Program-made: the position numbers and the translations under genes | In this document: positions 1 through 14,443 of the stretch, piece after piece | Position numbering within the stretch: the stretch's first letter is position 1 | Layout: every line of letters begins with the position of its first letter | NCBI RefSeq assembly: GCF_000004075.3 | Contig: NC_026655.2 | Location: 3,348,001 to 3,412,000 of the forward strand | Origin: Cucumis sativus | Lineage: Eukaryota > Streptophyta > Magnoliopsida > Cucurbitales > Cucurbitaceae | Length of the DNA stretch: 64,000 nucleotides | Direction: 5' to 3' | Notes under the pieces: generated by a model | Seen by the model: the letters and a program-made list of their open reading frames with translations, nothing else | What the model was told of the DNA's origin: nothing | The model's database searches: none

Positions 1-537
1 ATATATATATGAAAAAAAGACATCCAATAATATCCATTTATATTTTTAATCATGTGATTTTGTTACGGTTTAGTACATTAATCATTTTGCTACATTAATC
101 ATTTTGCTTCATTATTTAGATTTTACTTAGCTTTTTAATTGAATTGACTTTGAACCATATAATTTCACAAATTTATTAATTTCATTTTTGATTTTTTATT
201 ACTCAATCATTTTTGTATTAAAAAAAAAAAACTTAATGATTAAAGCAAAAAAATGTTATATATATGTGTGTGTATTAGTTGATGAGTTAGGGAAGAAGAA
301 AAATGAATGAACAAAATGTTGAAGAAGTACTTTAAACTAAAGTTATAAATGAAAAGAATATAGGTAAGTGAAATATTTACCAATAAAAGTAAAGCTTAAA
401 AAGAAGTCAAAATTTAATTAGAAAGGTTAAAAGTCATTAAGCTATTGAATCCGGTGATGCCTTGAGGCTTCCACCGCGCTTTTATTAAACAAAACACTCA
501 TTCGGTCCCACTAATATGAATAACACTCTGTGAGAGA

Positions 538-575
538 TAGCAAATAGCAAATAGCAAATAGCAAATAGCAATAGA
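538..575. repeat. 7-bp tandem repeat (AGCAAAT)n
   Basis: About five consecutive copies of AGCAAAT are read directly from the sequence, followed by a slightly diverged copy. It is a simple tandem repeat with no associated gene. Confidence 0.85.
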
Positions 576-2191
576 GAAAATCAAATAAACCCTTTTTCTT
601 TTCTTTTTGGTCCCCTTCCTCCTCATCCTCCTCATCCTCCTCCTCTACTTCTAATTATAATTTTATAATTCAGCTGGACACATGCCAATGTAAATTATTT
701 CAGTTTTTTTCCCCAATAATTATGAGCCTTCCAGAAAGCAATAGCCAAAGTATTAAATATTATTCATTCATTCATATATTGGATATGCTCCTTTTTCTAA
801 TCCATTTTTGGATTAATGGAGTAATAAGCCCAATGATATAATTTATTAAGATTAAAATGGATTTTAAAAGCTACTTTAATTTATAAAAATTTATAAAAAT
901 ATGTTCAATATTACATGTCAACGTAAAAATAGTTAGGTATGAAATAATTAATGAAAGGTAGATGTAGATTAGTACGGCAAATTTTGTATACATAATAATA
1001 AATACTGAAATGCAAGTTAAAAAATGAAGATATATATGTAGTTTACACCTAATTTCGTGATAAAATCAAAATACTATTTGTTTGAGCAAACACATATATG
1101 CTATCAACTTCTATTTTTAAATTAGTCAATTTTTTCGAATATGAATTTGAACTTTATTATTATTATTATTATTTAACTTATATTTAACCAATAATTTCTA
1201 AATACTTCCTTATTTTATTTTCTTTTAGGTGGGCAGATTGAACATTTAATTTTAATAAGAATGTATGTGTATATAATATATATATATATATACGTACCTT
1301 TAGTTTTCATCTAAAAAAGAACAAGTACGTACTCATTTTTTCTAAAAAAATTGAAATATCATTCCACATCTTTAATGAAGATTTAAATGTAGTTTCCTTT
1401 AATATGCAATGGTATAGACTCATTATTAATTACATCATTTTTCTTTTCTCTTCAATTCAATATAATATAAAGGGTTAGATTTGAACTTTAGTTTATGTTG
1501 GTTGAACTATGTACTTATTCATTATCGTATTAACTAATATGATAGAGAATATTTATAATATTTTAAGATTTAATTACAAAATTTCTTGGATACGTAGTTT
1601 AATCAAATATATAAATGATGCATTTTTGTTGAATTTCCTTAGAATGAGGGTAATAGGGATTGGAGATAAAGGAAGTGCCTCACCTAAAAGAACTTAATGA
1701 CTTCCAAATTGAGATACCCTAAGGCAATTTATTTTGGTTCATCACCCATATGTATATTTCTTTAAAAATGGTGTAGATATAATAGTTTCAATATAATTAG
1801 ACATTGCAACTACAATTAATGGATAATTATGAAACTTATTTAATAAAAACAAATCATATTATATATATGATTTACAAGAAAAAGAAAAAACCAAAGTAGA
1901 ATATTCATATTGCGTGACACACACATGACATTAGTGAAATAAAATATTTGGATTAATGGGGGATGGAAGCTATATGGAATTTAAAGTTGAAAGAAAGATA
2001 TTTGGTTTAAATGGCCATGACTTATATGTGTCTCATTTCCTACTACCTACTCTTTTTTCCTAACTTTCTATTTTCATCCTTCTACATTTAAATCTTACAT
2101 ATATGTGTATATAGCTTCATGCGTGCTTTCTTTTGTATTATTATTATTAATTTTATGGATGCTTTTGAAAATATATTAAAATAATAAAAAG

Positions 2192-2198
2192 TTTTTTT

Positions 2199-2229
<31 letters not shown>
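2192..2229. repeat. Homopolymer junction T17-G21
   Basis: Seventeen T residues run directly into 21 G residues. G homopolymers this long are rare in plant DNA. Two more occur in this window (10713-10734 and 63549-63574). They may be true unstable microsatellites or base-calling artefacts. Confidence 0.9.
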
Positions 2230-2230
<1 letters not shown>

Positions 2231-4428
2231 GAAGTTGTTTAGATAGATAATGTCTATTATTACATTGGGTGTTATGATAAAGTCAATAATGTATGTGAGA
2301 GTTGTATGTGTATGAAAAAGAAATATTATTTAGACATTATCGAAGGTTGAAGTTTGTGTCAAATTCCAAATTCATATTATATGTTAAGTCAGTAGAGAAT
2401 GAGAGGTGTTTGGATGTATGAAAAGCTTGAAAGTTGTTTGTGGAAGGAACCATTAGTACTCTGCAGTAGTACTGATGTGAGTAGAGGAAGATCCAATTAA
2501 TTGTCTATCACTTGGGTTGCTATGCTTCATTCTTCAATGAACATCTCTTTGTGTGTAAGAAAGTTTCTCCCACTAATCTGATATTAGTAACTAAATTAGT
2601 AAAGTATAACTTAATTAATTAACATTAATCGAGGGATACTCATGAAATTGGATGTTCTTGCAATACTCACATCTGGTGGCGAACTGAAAAAAAGGGTAAT
2701 ATTAAATAGCATGGGGATTATTAGCTGCCACTAAAAGGGGGAAAAAGAATTGAATATATGGAGATTGATGATATTGATGAACTGTGGTTGTGGTTGTGGC
2801 TGTGTCATGTCATTTATTTGTAAGAAAGGGATACAAAATTAAACATGAGTACTGCTCATTCAGGAGAGGCTTCAGAAGATTTACTATGGGGCTTATGATG
2901 TCAGAATTTATCATCAATTAATGCTTGAATAGTGTATTAATTTTAGCTCCAAAACCTCCATTACTAACTAGTTTCAGTACCAAATATTCTACCACAATAA
3001 TCACCCCCTTTCTCACCTATATAATGACCATCAACCTAACTTTTTCTTTCATAAATAAAATCTACTCTACTTTTTATGCACTTAAAGAAATATCACAAGA
3101 TAAATACATATTTTTAAAAAGTATGAAAAATTAAAATTTTACAAAAAAATAAAATAAAATAAAATAAAATAAAAATAAAAATATAACTCAAATTTAAATG
3201 TAACATGAATATGTATATTTGTGTTGTGTTAGCCCCCACATGCACAATAGTAAAATAGTTATGGTTTTGGTTAAATACCATTTCCATCTATACTTTGGAA
3301 CAAATCTCATCTTGGATGTTGTGCATCTAAATTAGTTTTTATTATATAACCATAATCTTGATTTTAATTTAACAGAAGGAAAATTAGAGTATGAATATAT
3401 TTTCAAAAGTTACCAGAGAAGACAAATAGGATTTTTATGTTGTTAATCATAAACATTTATTAATAACTCTTCTAAAATTTAATTTATTGAAAAGTATGAA
3501 GCCCTCGTTGTAAATCCTCACTTCCATTTACCTTATACGCTCTCGGTTATTTTCCTCGTTTTCTTTCTTATAATATTTTAAATTCATGAAACAAATAGAT
3601 TTGAAAATACTGAAAAACATTTTATATTTATCACTTTAAAAAAGTATTCAAATTAAAATATTTAAAAAGTCATTCTAAACCGTTACTCTAAGTAAGAAAA
3701 AGTTTGACGAATTTTTCTTTGATAAGGAAAAGTATAACATTTAGCACCTACAGTTGAGCTACGCATGCTTGGATAATTTCATAGATTAAGCTTTATTTAG
3801 AACGAATAAACTGCGTAGTCATCTTCAAAATTAGAGTCTAGTATAGTGGTTAAAACTCCATGGATGGGTCATATGATAACATTTTTGGCTTTTATACTTG
3901 TCATTCATTAAGGAAGGAACGAGAAGTCTGTCTCATTGCTATGTTATTGCAAAACAATACTCAGATTACGCATCCTTGAAGAAGAACATTTGAAAGCTAC
4001 AAAAGTTCGAGAGGGTGAATAAAGAAACTATCCCATTAATTATAAACATTTTTTGTAATAAAATTTCAACAACAAATCACTCACTTGTTTGGTTTTACAA
4101 ATTACATCCTACTAAGGACAACTAATTGAGGCAAAAGTACCTAATCTACCACTTTCGCTTGTTTTGAGTTTCGATAAACTAAAGAAAAAAATATACTTTT
4201 GGCATGACACTAGACTAAAAATACAACTACTGTCTTAGCACCAGTGTGCAGGAGCTCCTATTAACTTTACCATATGATAGACTTTTTAGTTGCTTTAAAA
4301 AAAAGGATTAATGGATTAAATAAAAAAGAAGAATGAAATGATCACATTGAAAAAGCCGATTGGAACTCAAGCTGACCGATGTATAACGCAATACTTATCT
4401 TTCCACAAAAGTGGTGTCCCTTAAGGAA

Positions 4429-7400
4429 TTAGTTAGATTGAGAGGTTTGAACTCGAGATAGACGCCTTTTCCTGTATCTCCATGCTACTTGAATACGCAT
4501 TGCAGCTAAATACCTCCAGTAGGGTGATTCGTACCTGCCAAATTTCATGTTAGTTTGTACAGATTCAATTGAACATACACTCTCTTTCCGATACAATTGA
4601 ATTGATTTTCTAAGTGTTTTAAAATACATTTTATTGGAACTTGTTTGGATTGACTTTTTAAGGATTTAAAAACACATTTTTCTTACCCTTCGAAAGAGAA
4701 ACACTTATTTAATCACTTAAAAAATCAATCCAAATACATATGTAAATACTATCCACATTAAGATTTCGACTTAGAACATTTTAATCGGATGGTTAATCAA
4801 TAGAAAATAATGCACAGCCTATGGCTAATAATCATATTTGAGACTATTTGTTAAGGTTAAACTTAATGAGTGAGAGGCACACACAACCTGGCAATTGAAC
4901 AAATAAACGGGGGTAATTGTGTGAGGCAAGATTATTGGATGGGAAACGCTTTTCTTTTTCATTTTTGTTTTTGTGAAGAAACAGAAATAAAACAAAAAAC
5001 CGAGGAACTTTTAAAGTCATCCAAAAAAAACTCGGTTACTAAAAGCCGAAACTCAAAAATCTTGACATTTATAGAGATTACCTTATGGCTCCTTGAACAC
5101 GCGGGTTTCGCAAGAATCTAGAAAACATACTAGTCACTTCTTCAAGGTCTACAGCCCGGAGAGAAAATGCTTCAACATTACTTAAGCATCTTACGGTCCG
5201 GTTGCTTACTAATCTCGGCGCTGGAACTTGCTGCCGCTTCATATCTGTAATTGAATCAGATATTTCAGTAAAATGATTTTAGACCTCTCATAATGAAGCA
5301 ATTGAAAGGTTAGAACTATGACTAATAGAACAGATCCATCATTGCAAAAACTTGAAACAAGCATTGAGTACAAATACCTTTGTTTAGGGAGGAATGCTCA
5401 AGACACCATGTTAGAAGTTCCTCACCGCAGACATCTCCTTCAGATAAGGGAACCACAATCCCATTTCCATCTACACGGCTCTCCATTTTCCCCCGTACGA
5501 TGAAAACCATCTTCTCAATGATATCTCCAGCAGAAAAAACTTCACTTCCTTCTATGTATGTCTTTTGTCGCAGTCTCTCACGTATTGCGTCTAAAATAGG
5601 TTCATAGTCCATCAGAGCAAAAATGCGAACCTGAGTCAAATTTTCAACAAAATGTTGTCATATAAGATGAAATGACTCTATAGGCCTTTTGCATTCTACA
5701 TGATTTAAGAAAAGTATCATTACCGTTCGACAAGAATGTTGCACGAACTCATATTCTGATACCAAACACTTACATTCTTATGAAATCTAAGAATGTCGAG
5801 TCATTAGATGTTCTTTCTTTCACTAGATAAGTATACTAGATGGGGTTATTTCTTCTAACTTGCTACTCTTTTCATTTGGGGGATGTTGTCTTCTCCCAAT
5901 TAATAATTTTTGGTCTCTTTTGTTGAGAATATATCAGCAATTAAATTAATCATTTGCTATTAATTCCAACTTTTGGGTCTACAAGTTCAAAAAGTTCTAA
6001 GTTCAAACCTGTTGCAAGTTAAGCTTTAAAATGATTTTGACATTTATTTATTTATTAACTTTTTCTTTGGATAAGAAACATTTCGTTAAGCATTATATTG
6101 ATAAATAATATTTTTATCATCAATAAAAATAAAATTACCCACCTTGTTGACAAATTTAAAGAGATGCCGTCTTATGTTTTTTTGTAGGTCCTCAGGCAAA
6201 TTTTCAAAAATTCTCTCTTCATTTACTCCTCTTGTAGAAGCCCAGTTGTATCTTTCAGCCTGTCGTACTTGCCTATAAATAACAAGAGTCAGTTTGAAAC
6301 AATGCTAGGATGTGCGATATCATAACTCATAAGTTATGAAGCCTCAATCTCTACTACACGGACAAACACAAGCACAAGGGGTTTTTGTGCACATGACATT
6401 GGAATATTTGATGGATGTTTAAGAGACCACAGTACTCAAGTAAAAAAATGGAGGCTATGTGTTGCAGCATTAAGATAGAGGCACTAACTTTATTTTTTTC
6501 AGTCAGTATAAGAGAATACACTTGGCATGTAGATTGATTTCACAAACATTGAATTGACAGTTTTTTTTCTTTTTTTCTGAGATTTCAAACGTGGGAAAAT
6601 TGTCCTAGAAACTTACTCAACCATAAGACCAGATAGGAAACTAAATATTTTAAACACGAATGAGAAATTTATTACTTCAGGGCTTATAAACCACACTCAA
6701 TTATTAAAATGATTAAGTGACTCCACCTTCTTAAACCTTCTGGTAAGCGACGATGCTCCATCCATTGCTCGACATCACGACGTCGTAGTGACATTTCTAA
6801 CCTCCTGGAGAGAATTAAAAAAGGCTTGGTTCAGTTAATAGCTAATATGTGTAAAGCTCTTAATACCTGAGGCAGAGGCAAGAAATTTAGATTTGGTGAG
6901 GGGAAAAAAAAGAGAAAAAGTCTGAGTTTGCTTGTGTGCAGTAAACACGGATAATTTAAACAAAAATAATGCTAAAGGTTTCTTACTTTTAAATCCATTT
7001 TTTGTTTCGTTCACAAGAATTTGACTATTAACTTTGATCTCTGTTTCAACGCATGTATACTCTACAATAATATAAAATAATTTGACTAATAAGCAATTAC
7101 TGTTTCTTACTAACCATTCCTATATTTAGATCTTTATTTCAGAAGAGGCTCAAGGGACTTGTGACAACTGGATTGCCGATTGACAGTAATATGGTGAGGT
7201 GGATCTAATCCAAAGGGAAAATAAGAGTTTTTGAAAGTTTGAAGGACAAGGGCTTTCTCCTGCAATCGTCTCTTCAAATTTCTGACAAATTTTGAGCTCT
7301 GACATTCTCAAGATGGTACTGGGAAGGAATTGTCCTAAAAGTGTTAACTTCCTCCTTTGGTCTTTGTCTATCATGAGTTTGAATACAAACAACAGGATTC

Positions 7401-10400
7401 AAAGGAGATACTCACATCTTTCCCCTCATATTGTGTATGTCACAAAAGTTGTTAGGAGCGCAAACAAAATATTGTGGAGATAGGTGGAGATTCCGTTGTC
7501 TTCATCAATTGATATTGGAGCCATGGTCTAAACCTAGTTGTGTTGGAGAAAATCATCAGATTTCGAACCAAAGAAAATTGGTGAACCTTGAATTGTGCTC
7601 TGTCTGGGTACACTTGTCGTTTTCCCTACCTTGATAAAAGTTAAAACCAAATGTGATATGTGCTTGTGCTTTATTTGGATGTTGACCTGAGATGAATCGA
7701 ATGTCCCTCTAGAATCGGGATAAAAAGAAAGTGGAGTTGGGATAAACTAGATGCGCCTCAAGATTTAGAGTAAGCTTTCATAGTCAGAAGTGAACAGAAT
7801 TATTCAAGGGAAGACTCAAAGTAATACTTAGTTCAAGGGAGGATTGTTAGTTGGGGACAGTTATCTCCCGATAATATGAGGCTTTTCAGGGTGGTTCCAA
7901 AAATAAATCCATGAGGGTTTATGTCCAGAGTGGATAATATCATAACATTATGGAGATAGGTTAAGGTTTTGTTGTCCTCGTCAATTATATCTCACGTTTT
8001 GCTACAGCAGAAATGACTATTGGCCTCATTTATTTGTTCAAGCTCACTTGGGGATTAAGTTCTATTTAGCATATATAATATGAATACATGTGCGTGTTTG
8101 CATGCTTTTAAGGAATTAGGTTTTTTGGTAGAATAAATGACATACGGAAGCAAAGGGAATTTTTGCTACAGTGTATGCAAAATAAAATACAAGAAGGCAT
8201 ACCGCCAACAGAAGCTGAACAACTAACACAAGGATTTTCATGTTATGTCTGGCTTGAGAGAAACTTAGAGCGTTTGAATATAAATGCAGGGGCTTTCTCG
8301 GATTTATGAATTTGGCTTTAAAAGACTTCTTTGTCCAGATTGAGGAAAATTTTCGTAATATTTCTCCAATAAGTAATAATAATTAGAGGCCATTTCTGAG
8401 CCTCCTTGAACGTCCATGAGGATTCCTAGAGCCTTTTCTGGGATTTTGATGCTTAAGTTTTTTATGACTAAAAAAATCTAACTTGGGAATTTTTTCTACT
8501 ATTCAACAGAGACAATAATCTTATAATTAATTAATTTTTTTAGGGTAAATGAGATTGATATGATAGTCATATGAAACCCAGTAATTGCTGTCCACTTAGC
8601 CCAGCAAGGTAACAAACCTTCTTAGGTTTAGACTTACTTATTTTACTGTTTTCATCCCACCAACTTTAGTTCCTTGTTTGATAATTCTAAACATCCAGAA
8701 AAACATTCTTACAGTCAATCCTTACCTTCTTCCAAGAGCCTGGAGAAAGTTCTGCATATTCCCGATGAGAAGAGCAAACAGCAATAGACCAAGCCCAATA
8801 ATACCCATAGTGAAAAGGACTTCATAGACATAATAGCTTGGAACTTGGTTCCCCGCCAGAGTACTGATTTGCTGCATGCACAATTGAAACCACAAATGTC
8901 AAGGGATCGTACTTTTATTCATTTTTAAGGTTCCAATTTAAAATAGTCTCCCGTGTCAATAGCAGGTAATCTTAATTATAGCATATCTTAGACAGCTGAC
9001 CAGGGTAAAGTCATGGTGAAAACAGGGGGCAATAGTTAGAGTGAGAATAGTGAATAATGGTATTGTCCAAGGATTCTGGGCCGTTACGAAAGATGATAAG
9101 TTGGGGAGAAATGAATATCACTAGATCACTCATCAAGAAGAGTATATTTGATTATTGATAACCGAAAAGGAAATATTGCTAGATTGCCTGTCACAGAGAG
9201 TAGCTTTGACTCTAAATAACTGAGGTAGATCGTTTCTCTCCAAAGGCTTACTGTGAAATTTATGATGTAATACACTTTTTCATAGAAATTACACATATGA
9301 AATAATAGAAAAAATAAACAATAAAACTAAAAGATAGGAAATTTATTAGGACTGGAAGTCTAATTAACAAATAGGCCCGTGTCAAATCCAAACTGAACTC
9401 CAGTCAAAGGCTACCTAAAGGATGGTGCTGCAAGGCTGAGCCAAGAAGCACCAAAAGAAAATTTCCAACATGATGTCACAGGGAGATAAATGCTCTCAAC
9501 CCCGAACTCATTCCCTGTCCTTGTTAAAACGTGGTAAAATTCAATTCTATGGTAATGGATCCTTTTTTTTAATATATCTGCGAGTATCTGGGCCAATTTA
9601 TGCGCACCTCGACTAACCTCATAGGACAGCCCGCCTGACCCTATAACATTTAGTTGTCAAGGTAACTCATAAGGAATTAATTCCTAGGTAGGTGGCCACC
9701 ATGAATTGAACCTATGACCTCTTAGTTCTATGGTAATGAATCCTTGGATTTTAAAAAATGTTGAATATGCAAGGACCTATTGACACACATTTTTTTGGAT
9801 AAGAAACTATTTCATCGGTTGATAAAATATCCAAAGGTATACAAAAGAGTCATTAAAGGGAATACAAAACATATTTCCAATTTGTAATAAGGTAATTGAA
9901 AATGTGGCCCTTAATGGTAAATCTTTACATAAAAAAAAACGTTAAAAATAATGAAGCCTAGGTTTTCTGGAAGACTTGGCTGTCTTGGAGACTGCCATTT
10001 CTTATATCCCATATCTTCAACAATAAAGCAATGATGATGTTAGCCCAAACGAGTTCTTTAAATGCTTTGAAGGGATGTTCCATAAGTAGAAGTTATGTCC
10101 AACTCCAATAGAATGGAAAGCATCAAGAATTTCAACCCATATGACAGCCACCTAAGAACCACGGACACTTTAGTCTAGCTAGTGTGTTTGTGTCCGACAC
10201 GTATCGACACATGTTGAACATTTGGACACTCTGACACTTGTCAAATACATATCGAACACTTCTGCAATAAATGTGTTAAAACATGCATAGAACACTTGTT
10301 GGACACATATACGACAACAATAATAACTTTTGGGTGTGAAACACATCAAGCCATGTTTTTTAAGCATATAAATGCATCAACCCAATTACTTTGAATATTC

Positions 10401-13400
10401 TTTTAGTGCAAAAATGATATACATTTTTTAAAATGTATATTTTAATAAATGTGTCTAGGTATTTTAAAATATGATGTGTCACCATATCCATCTCATGTGG
10501 TATTCGTGTCCAGAATTCGTATCCGTGCTTCTTAGACAACCACAATCATGCAATTTGGTAAACAAATGATTGTGAGACTCATTTTCTCTTTGGGAACATT
10601 CATGGATTAACAAAACATTTTAAACCTTAGAGACTTATCAACATTTCTTGAAATTCAAATAACTATTAATAGTTAGCACTGCCAAGAACTTTGAAAAATA
10701 TACAATACAATTGGGGGGGGGGGGGGGGGGGGGGTGTGTGTGTGTGGGAGTCCATTCACCAAACTCTCATCATGGAGCGTAACATGTGCATTATCATGCC
10801 ACATTGAAATAACATAAACTCAAACAAAAAGTGGGTTGTGCATCGAACTCCTTAAACTTATTATGATAATCTAAAGACATATAATTGAGAAACAATAAGC
10901 ACGAAGAGATGGAATATGTATCAAGCCAGGCTATATGTGTGTGTGTATAACCCTCTACTGTTCAATAAGATTGGGCCCTGCGACTTACAATTTCAAATGC
11001 TGAATGATTTCATAAGGTCAGATTCAAAGAGAATATGATCATTGCGGAATTAAACAGAATTCAAAATAATCTAATCAATTTTAAAATTCCAAGTCCAAAA
11101 ATTGGTGACAAATACCTGGAATCCCCAAAATAATGAGTATGTATATCTCGTGATTATACTATTTTTTGTGGTAAGTTTTACAGCTTGAAGGTAGATTCCA
11201 TAATCGAAACCTTCACTGCCGAAACATGCCGTAGCATTCACATTATGCGTCCATGAATCCCGATGTGGATCCAGAATCTGACTCCTAGATTCATCCCCAT
11301 GCCCACAATCTATATATTCCAAGCAGCTCCTATTTCCAGTGTTAATGCAAGCTTCTCGAAAACATCGAGTCACCCTCTGGGATAACAACATAGAATGATT
11401 CAGAAAATTAAGGAATAATCGTTGGATTTTCAGGAATTTTCAAAGATTATGATCTTCTCTTGTTTATGTTGATTCTCTACTTGTATCCCAGCATCCTAAT
11501 ACAAGTGTCTAGTTATTTATTTTATTTTTTCAAAAACAAGTCTCAATATTATTAATGTTTAAATAAAGAGAGACAAAATTTTATAGTATAAGAGGGTTAT
11601 ACAATGAGCAAAGAGAGAGGGTGGATCAACAAGCGCACTGGGAATTTCAATTAGGTTGACACCCCCTTAGTGCCGTCATCACATCCAAAAAAAGCGAAAA
11701 AGAAATAAAATTAACCTTCCTCTAGGCTGATACTAGCCAAAATAAAGTAGTCGGCCCAAAACAAATTCATACATCAAAAAAGCAATCCTCATTTATGTAA
11801 AGCAAAAGGCTATTCAAAGATCATGTTGTCCAAGACATCAAAGTGGAAGGGATATGAAGGCTGGCTAGTTCCTGCCGAGAGTAATCCTGAAAAGCTTTGG
11901 ATAAGGAGCACCATGATGTTGCATTAAAGCGAGCAGATTCAAAACAATCCATCCATATCGAAGGCTTGTCATGGAAAACCCTCTGATTTCTTTCAAACCA
12001 AACTTCAGTGCTTTCACTGCATTAATCCACACCAAGGAAGATGTCTTCTTCTACAAGGCTGGACCACCAATGATTTGGACCACATTCTTCTTAAAATCCT
12101 TATCAAAGACCTAACATATATTAAAGATTTGGAGGAGCCAAAACCAGCAATTAATTTCATAAACACAGTCAAACAAAAGGTGTTGCATATCCTCCTGATT
12201 GTTGAGGCAAAGAGGGCAAATATGTGGTGACAGAGACAGAGCATGAGTAGGGAGTTTTCTTTGAAGGACTGATGCATAGTTTAGATTACCAAACAACATA
12301 ACCCATAAAAAGATGTTTGACTTCCAGAGACTTTTTTGCAAAGAGATATCCATAGGTGAAGATGTAGAGAGGTGATTAACCAAAGATTTTACCGAGAAGG
12401 AACCATTTGTTTCAAGAGGCCGAAATCTTCTATACGGATGGGTGGCAGGCTGTGAGGTAGAGAGTGTAATCTAGAATTCAGAGAAGTATCTTTCTTATTA
12501 TATTGGAGTCAAACCAATGTTACATATTTATACAGAGAATAAACCAAACCCTAGAGACTAGAGACTATGTAAAATTTATGTAGAGAATAAACTAAACCCT
12601 AGAGACTATGTAAAATTACAATAAAGGACATATGTATATATATATCATAACAGAGAGCTGACTTAATAAGGACTGGAAGTCTAAGATTTCTTCATCATTA
12701 AGCAGTTCTCCGAAAATAATGGCACAAGCTCTGGTGCAAGAGTCCCAATGATCTGAAACTGAGCCATTTGGTTTGAGTGCAACCCTAAACAATCTTGAAA
12801 ATTTACATTCCAAGGAAATTCTTTTAATCCAAGGATGTTGGAAAAAAAGGATTCTTCTGCCACCTAAATTGAAGAGTGCCAATGCATCTATTTTGCACAA
12901 TTGTCTAAAAATTCTAATTCAAAGACTTCTAAGGCTCAAAGTTTATTTTCCACTTGTATGCCAATCAAAGGTACTGCTTCCATGGATGCTTCTAATCACT
13001 TGATACCATAGTCAATTTTGTTCCAATAAAAAACGCCAGCCCCATTAAGACAATAATGCTAGATTCTTATGCTTCAGCTTACCCAAACCGAGGCTTCCAT
13101 CCTCATTAGATTTAATGACAACATCCCATGTTGCTAAGTGATTCAACTTTCTTCCCTTGTTTCCTTACCAAACAAACTTCCTCATAATTCTTTCCAAAGA
13201 GCTTAGAATACTTTCAGGCATGAGAAAAAGAGATATATATAATAGGTAGGGAGTCTGGATAGAACAGATTTGCATTATGTAATCCTCCCACCCTAGAAAG
13301 GTTGTACCTTCTCCATTTTTCCAGAGTAGGTGTCTTAAAATCGTGTCGTCAGATGAAGGAGCTCCAATCGTTGGTTCAAGGTTTGGGTAAGGTCAAGGTG

Positions 13401-14409
13401 GGTTGAGTAGGAGCCTCTTCAGCGGACAGTAACAAATTCATTTTTTAAAAATTGGCCTGGGCTTGGGCTTACCTAAAAGGTCCGGTTTTATTTGGTTTTT
13501 CTTTCAAACTTTGCAGATTGTCGTGTCTGGAAATTTCCTTGCCATGTCTTAGCAGTGTGTGAAATAAAAAATAAATAATAAAATAATGGACACGCCAACT
13601 GGCATGCCGTACACGTGTTGAGGGTGTGTCGGTGTTCAACACTGACACTTGGTCGTTTTTAAAGTGTTGGTGCATCTTAGGAATGGGGTGGGGTGGGGTG
13701 GAAGGGAGAATATAGGGTGTTTTATGGTGCAAAGAGGGGCCTAGCGAGGTTTGATTTTTGGTGAGGTTTCATGTTTCTCTTTGAACTTTTGTGTCAAATA
13801 CTCTTTTGTAACTATTCCCTATATCTAACTAATTAGTTGGAAACCCTTTGTTGGATTTTTTGCATGGCCTTGTATTCTTTCTTTCTTTCTTTTTTTCCTC
13901 GCTGAAAGCATTTGTTTCTAAATATTTATAAAAACAAAAAAACAAAAACAAAAGAAACAAACCCCCTATAAGTATTCCCACAGATTGTGATAACTCGAAA
14001 CTATGGAAAGAAATTGAAAATTTTGCTTCAAGAATTCACACTAAAAAATTGCCACCAATTGTATCCCGACCATTTAATGAATGTAGGGAAGAGATACAGT
14101 CCACCATTAAAATTTTAAAGAAGTGAAATGAAGCATATCAAAAGTGATAGAAAGTCCACCTGAAGCCCGAGAAGATACCAGAAAGACCCAACAATATGAC
14201 CAGCCAACATAAAGGTCAAAAGATTGATGACAAAATTTGCCCATGCTGTCTCAAATACAAAGCCACTTGGAGACTGGCCAGCGAGAAGAGGTAGAAACCT
14301 ATACAGTCTGGGAATATATTGAACAGTAACTGCAGTGCGTAATAGATTTTTGGCATAATTTGCTCCAGATGATCCCAAAGACTTTGGCAGGATTAAAAAA
14401 ATTATGATC

Positions 14410-14443
<34 letters not shown>

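Larger units (their letters stand above)
1..4428. other. AT-rich intergenic spacer
   Basis: No gene can be supported here; the open frames are short and have no family resemblance. Visible structure is limited to simple sequence: a 7-bp tandem array (AGCAAAT, about five copies) at about 538-575, a CTCCTCAT-rich pyrimidine stretch at about 610-652, AT dinucleotide runs near 1276-1292, and a poly-T run followed by poly-G at 2192-2229. The right end must contain the 3' UTR and polyadenylation region of the leftward CNGC gene, whose stop codon is at 4429-4431. Confidence 0.7.

Noticed and set aside
2455-2485. Small inverted repeat (ATTAGTACT / AGTACTGAT) as a possible microRNA hairpin
   Set aside because: The stem is only about 10 bp and no known mature microRNA sequence is present.
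4870-5121. Plus-strand open frame of 83 aa
   Set aside because: It overlaps a CNGC exon on the other strand and the adjacent intron and has no family resemblance.
7850-7900. AAGGGAGGATTGTTAG resembling a polypurine tract and LTR start
   Set aside because: No matching second LTR or copia coding sequence was found nearby.
9690-9720. B-box-like GGTTCAATTC suggesting a tRNA gene
   Set aside because: No cloverleaf can be drawn, and the surrounding sequence is a SINE with poly-A tail and target-site duplication.
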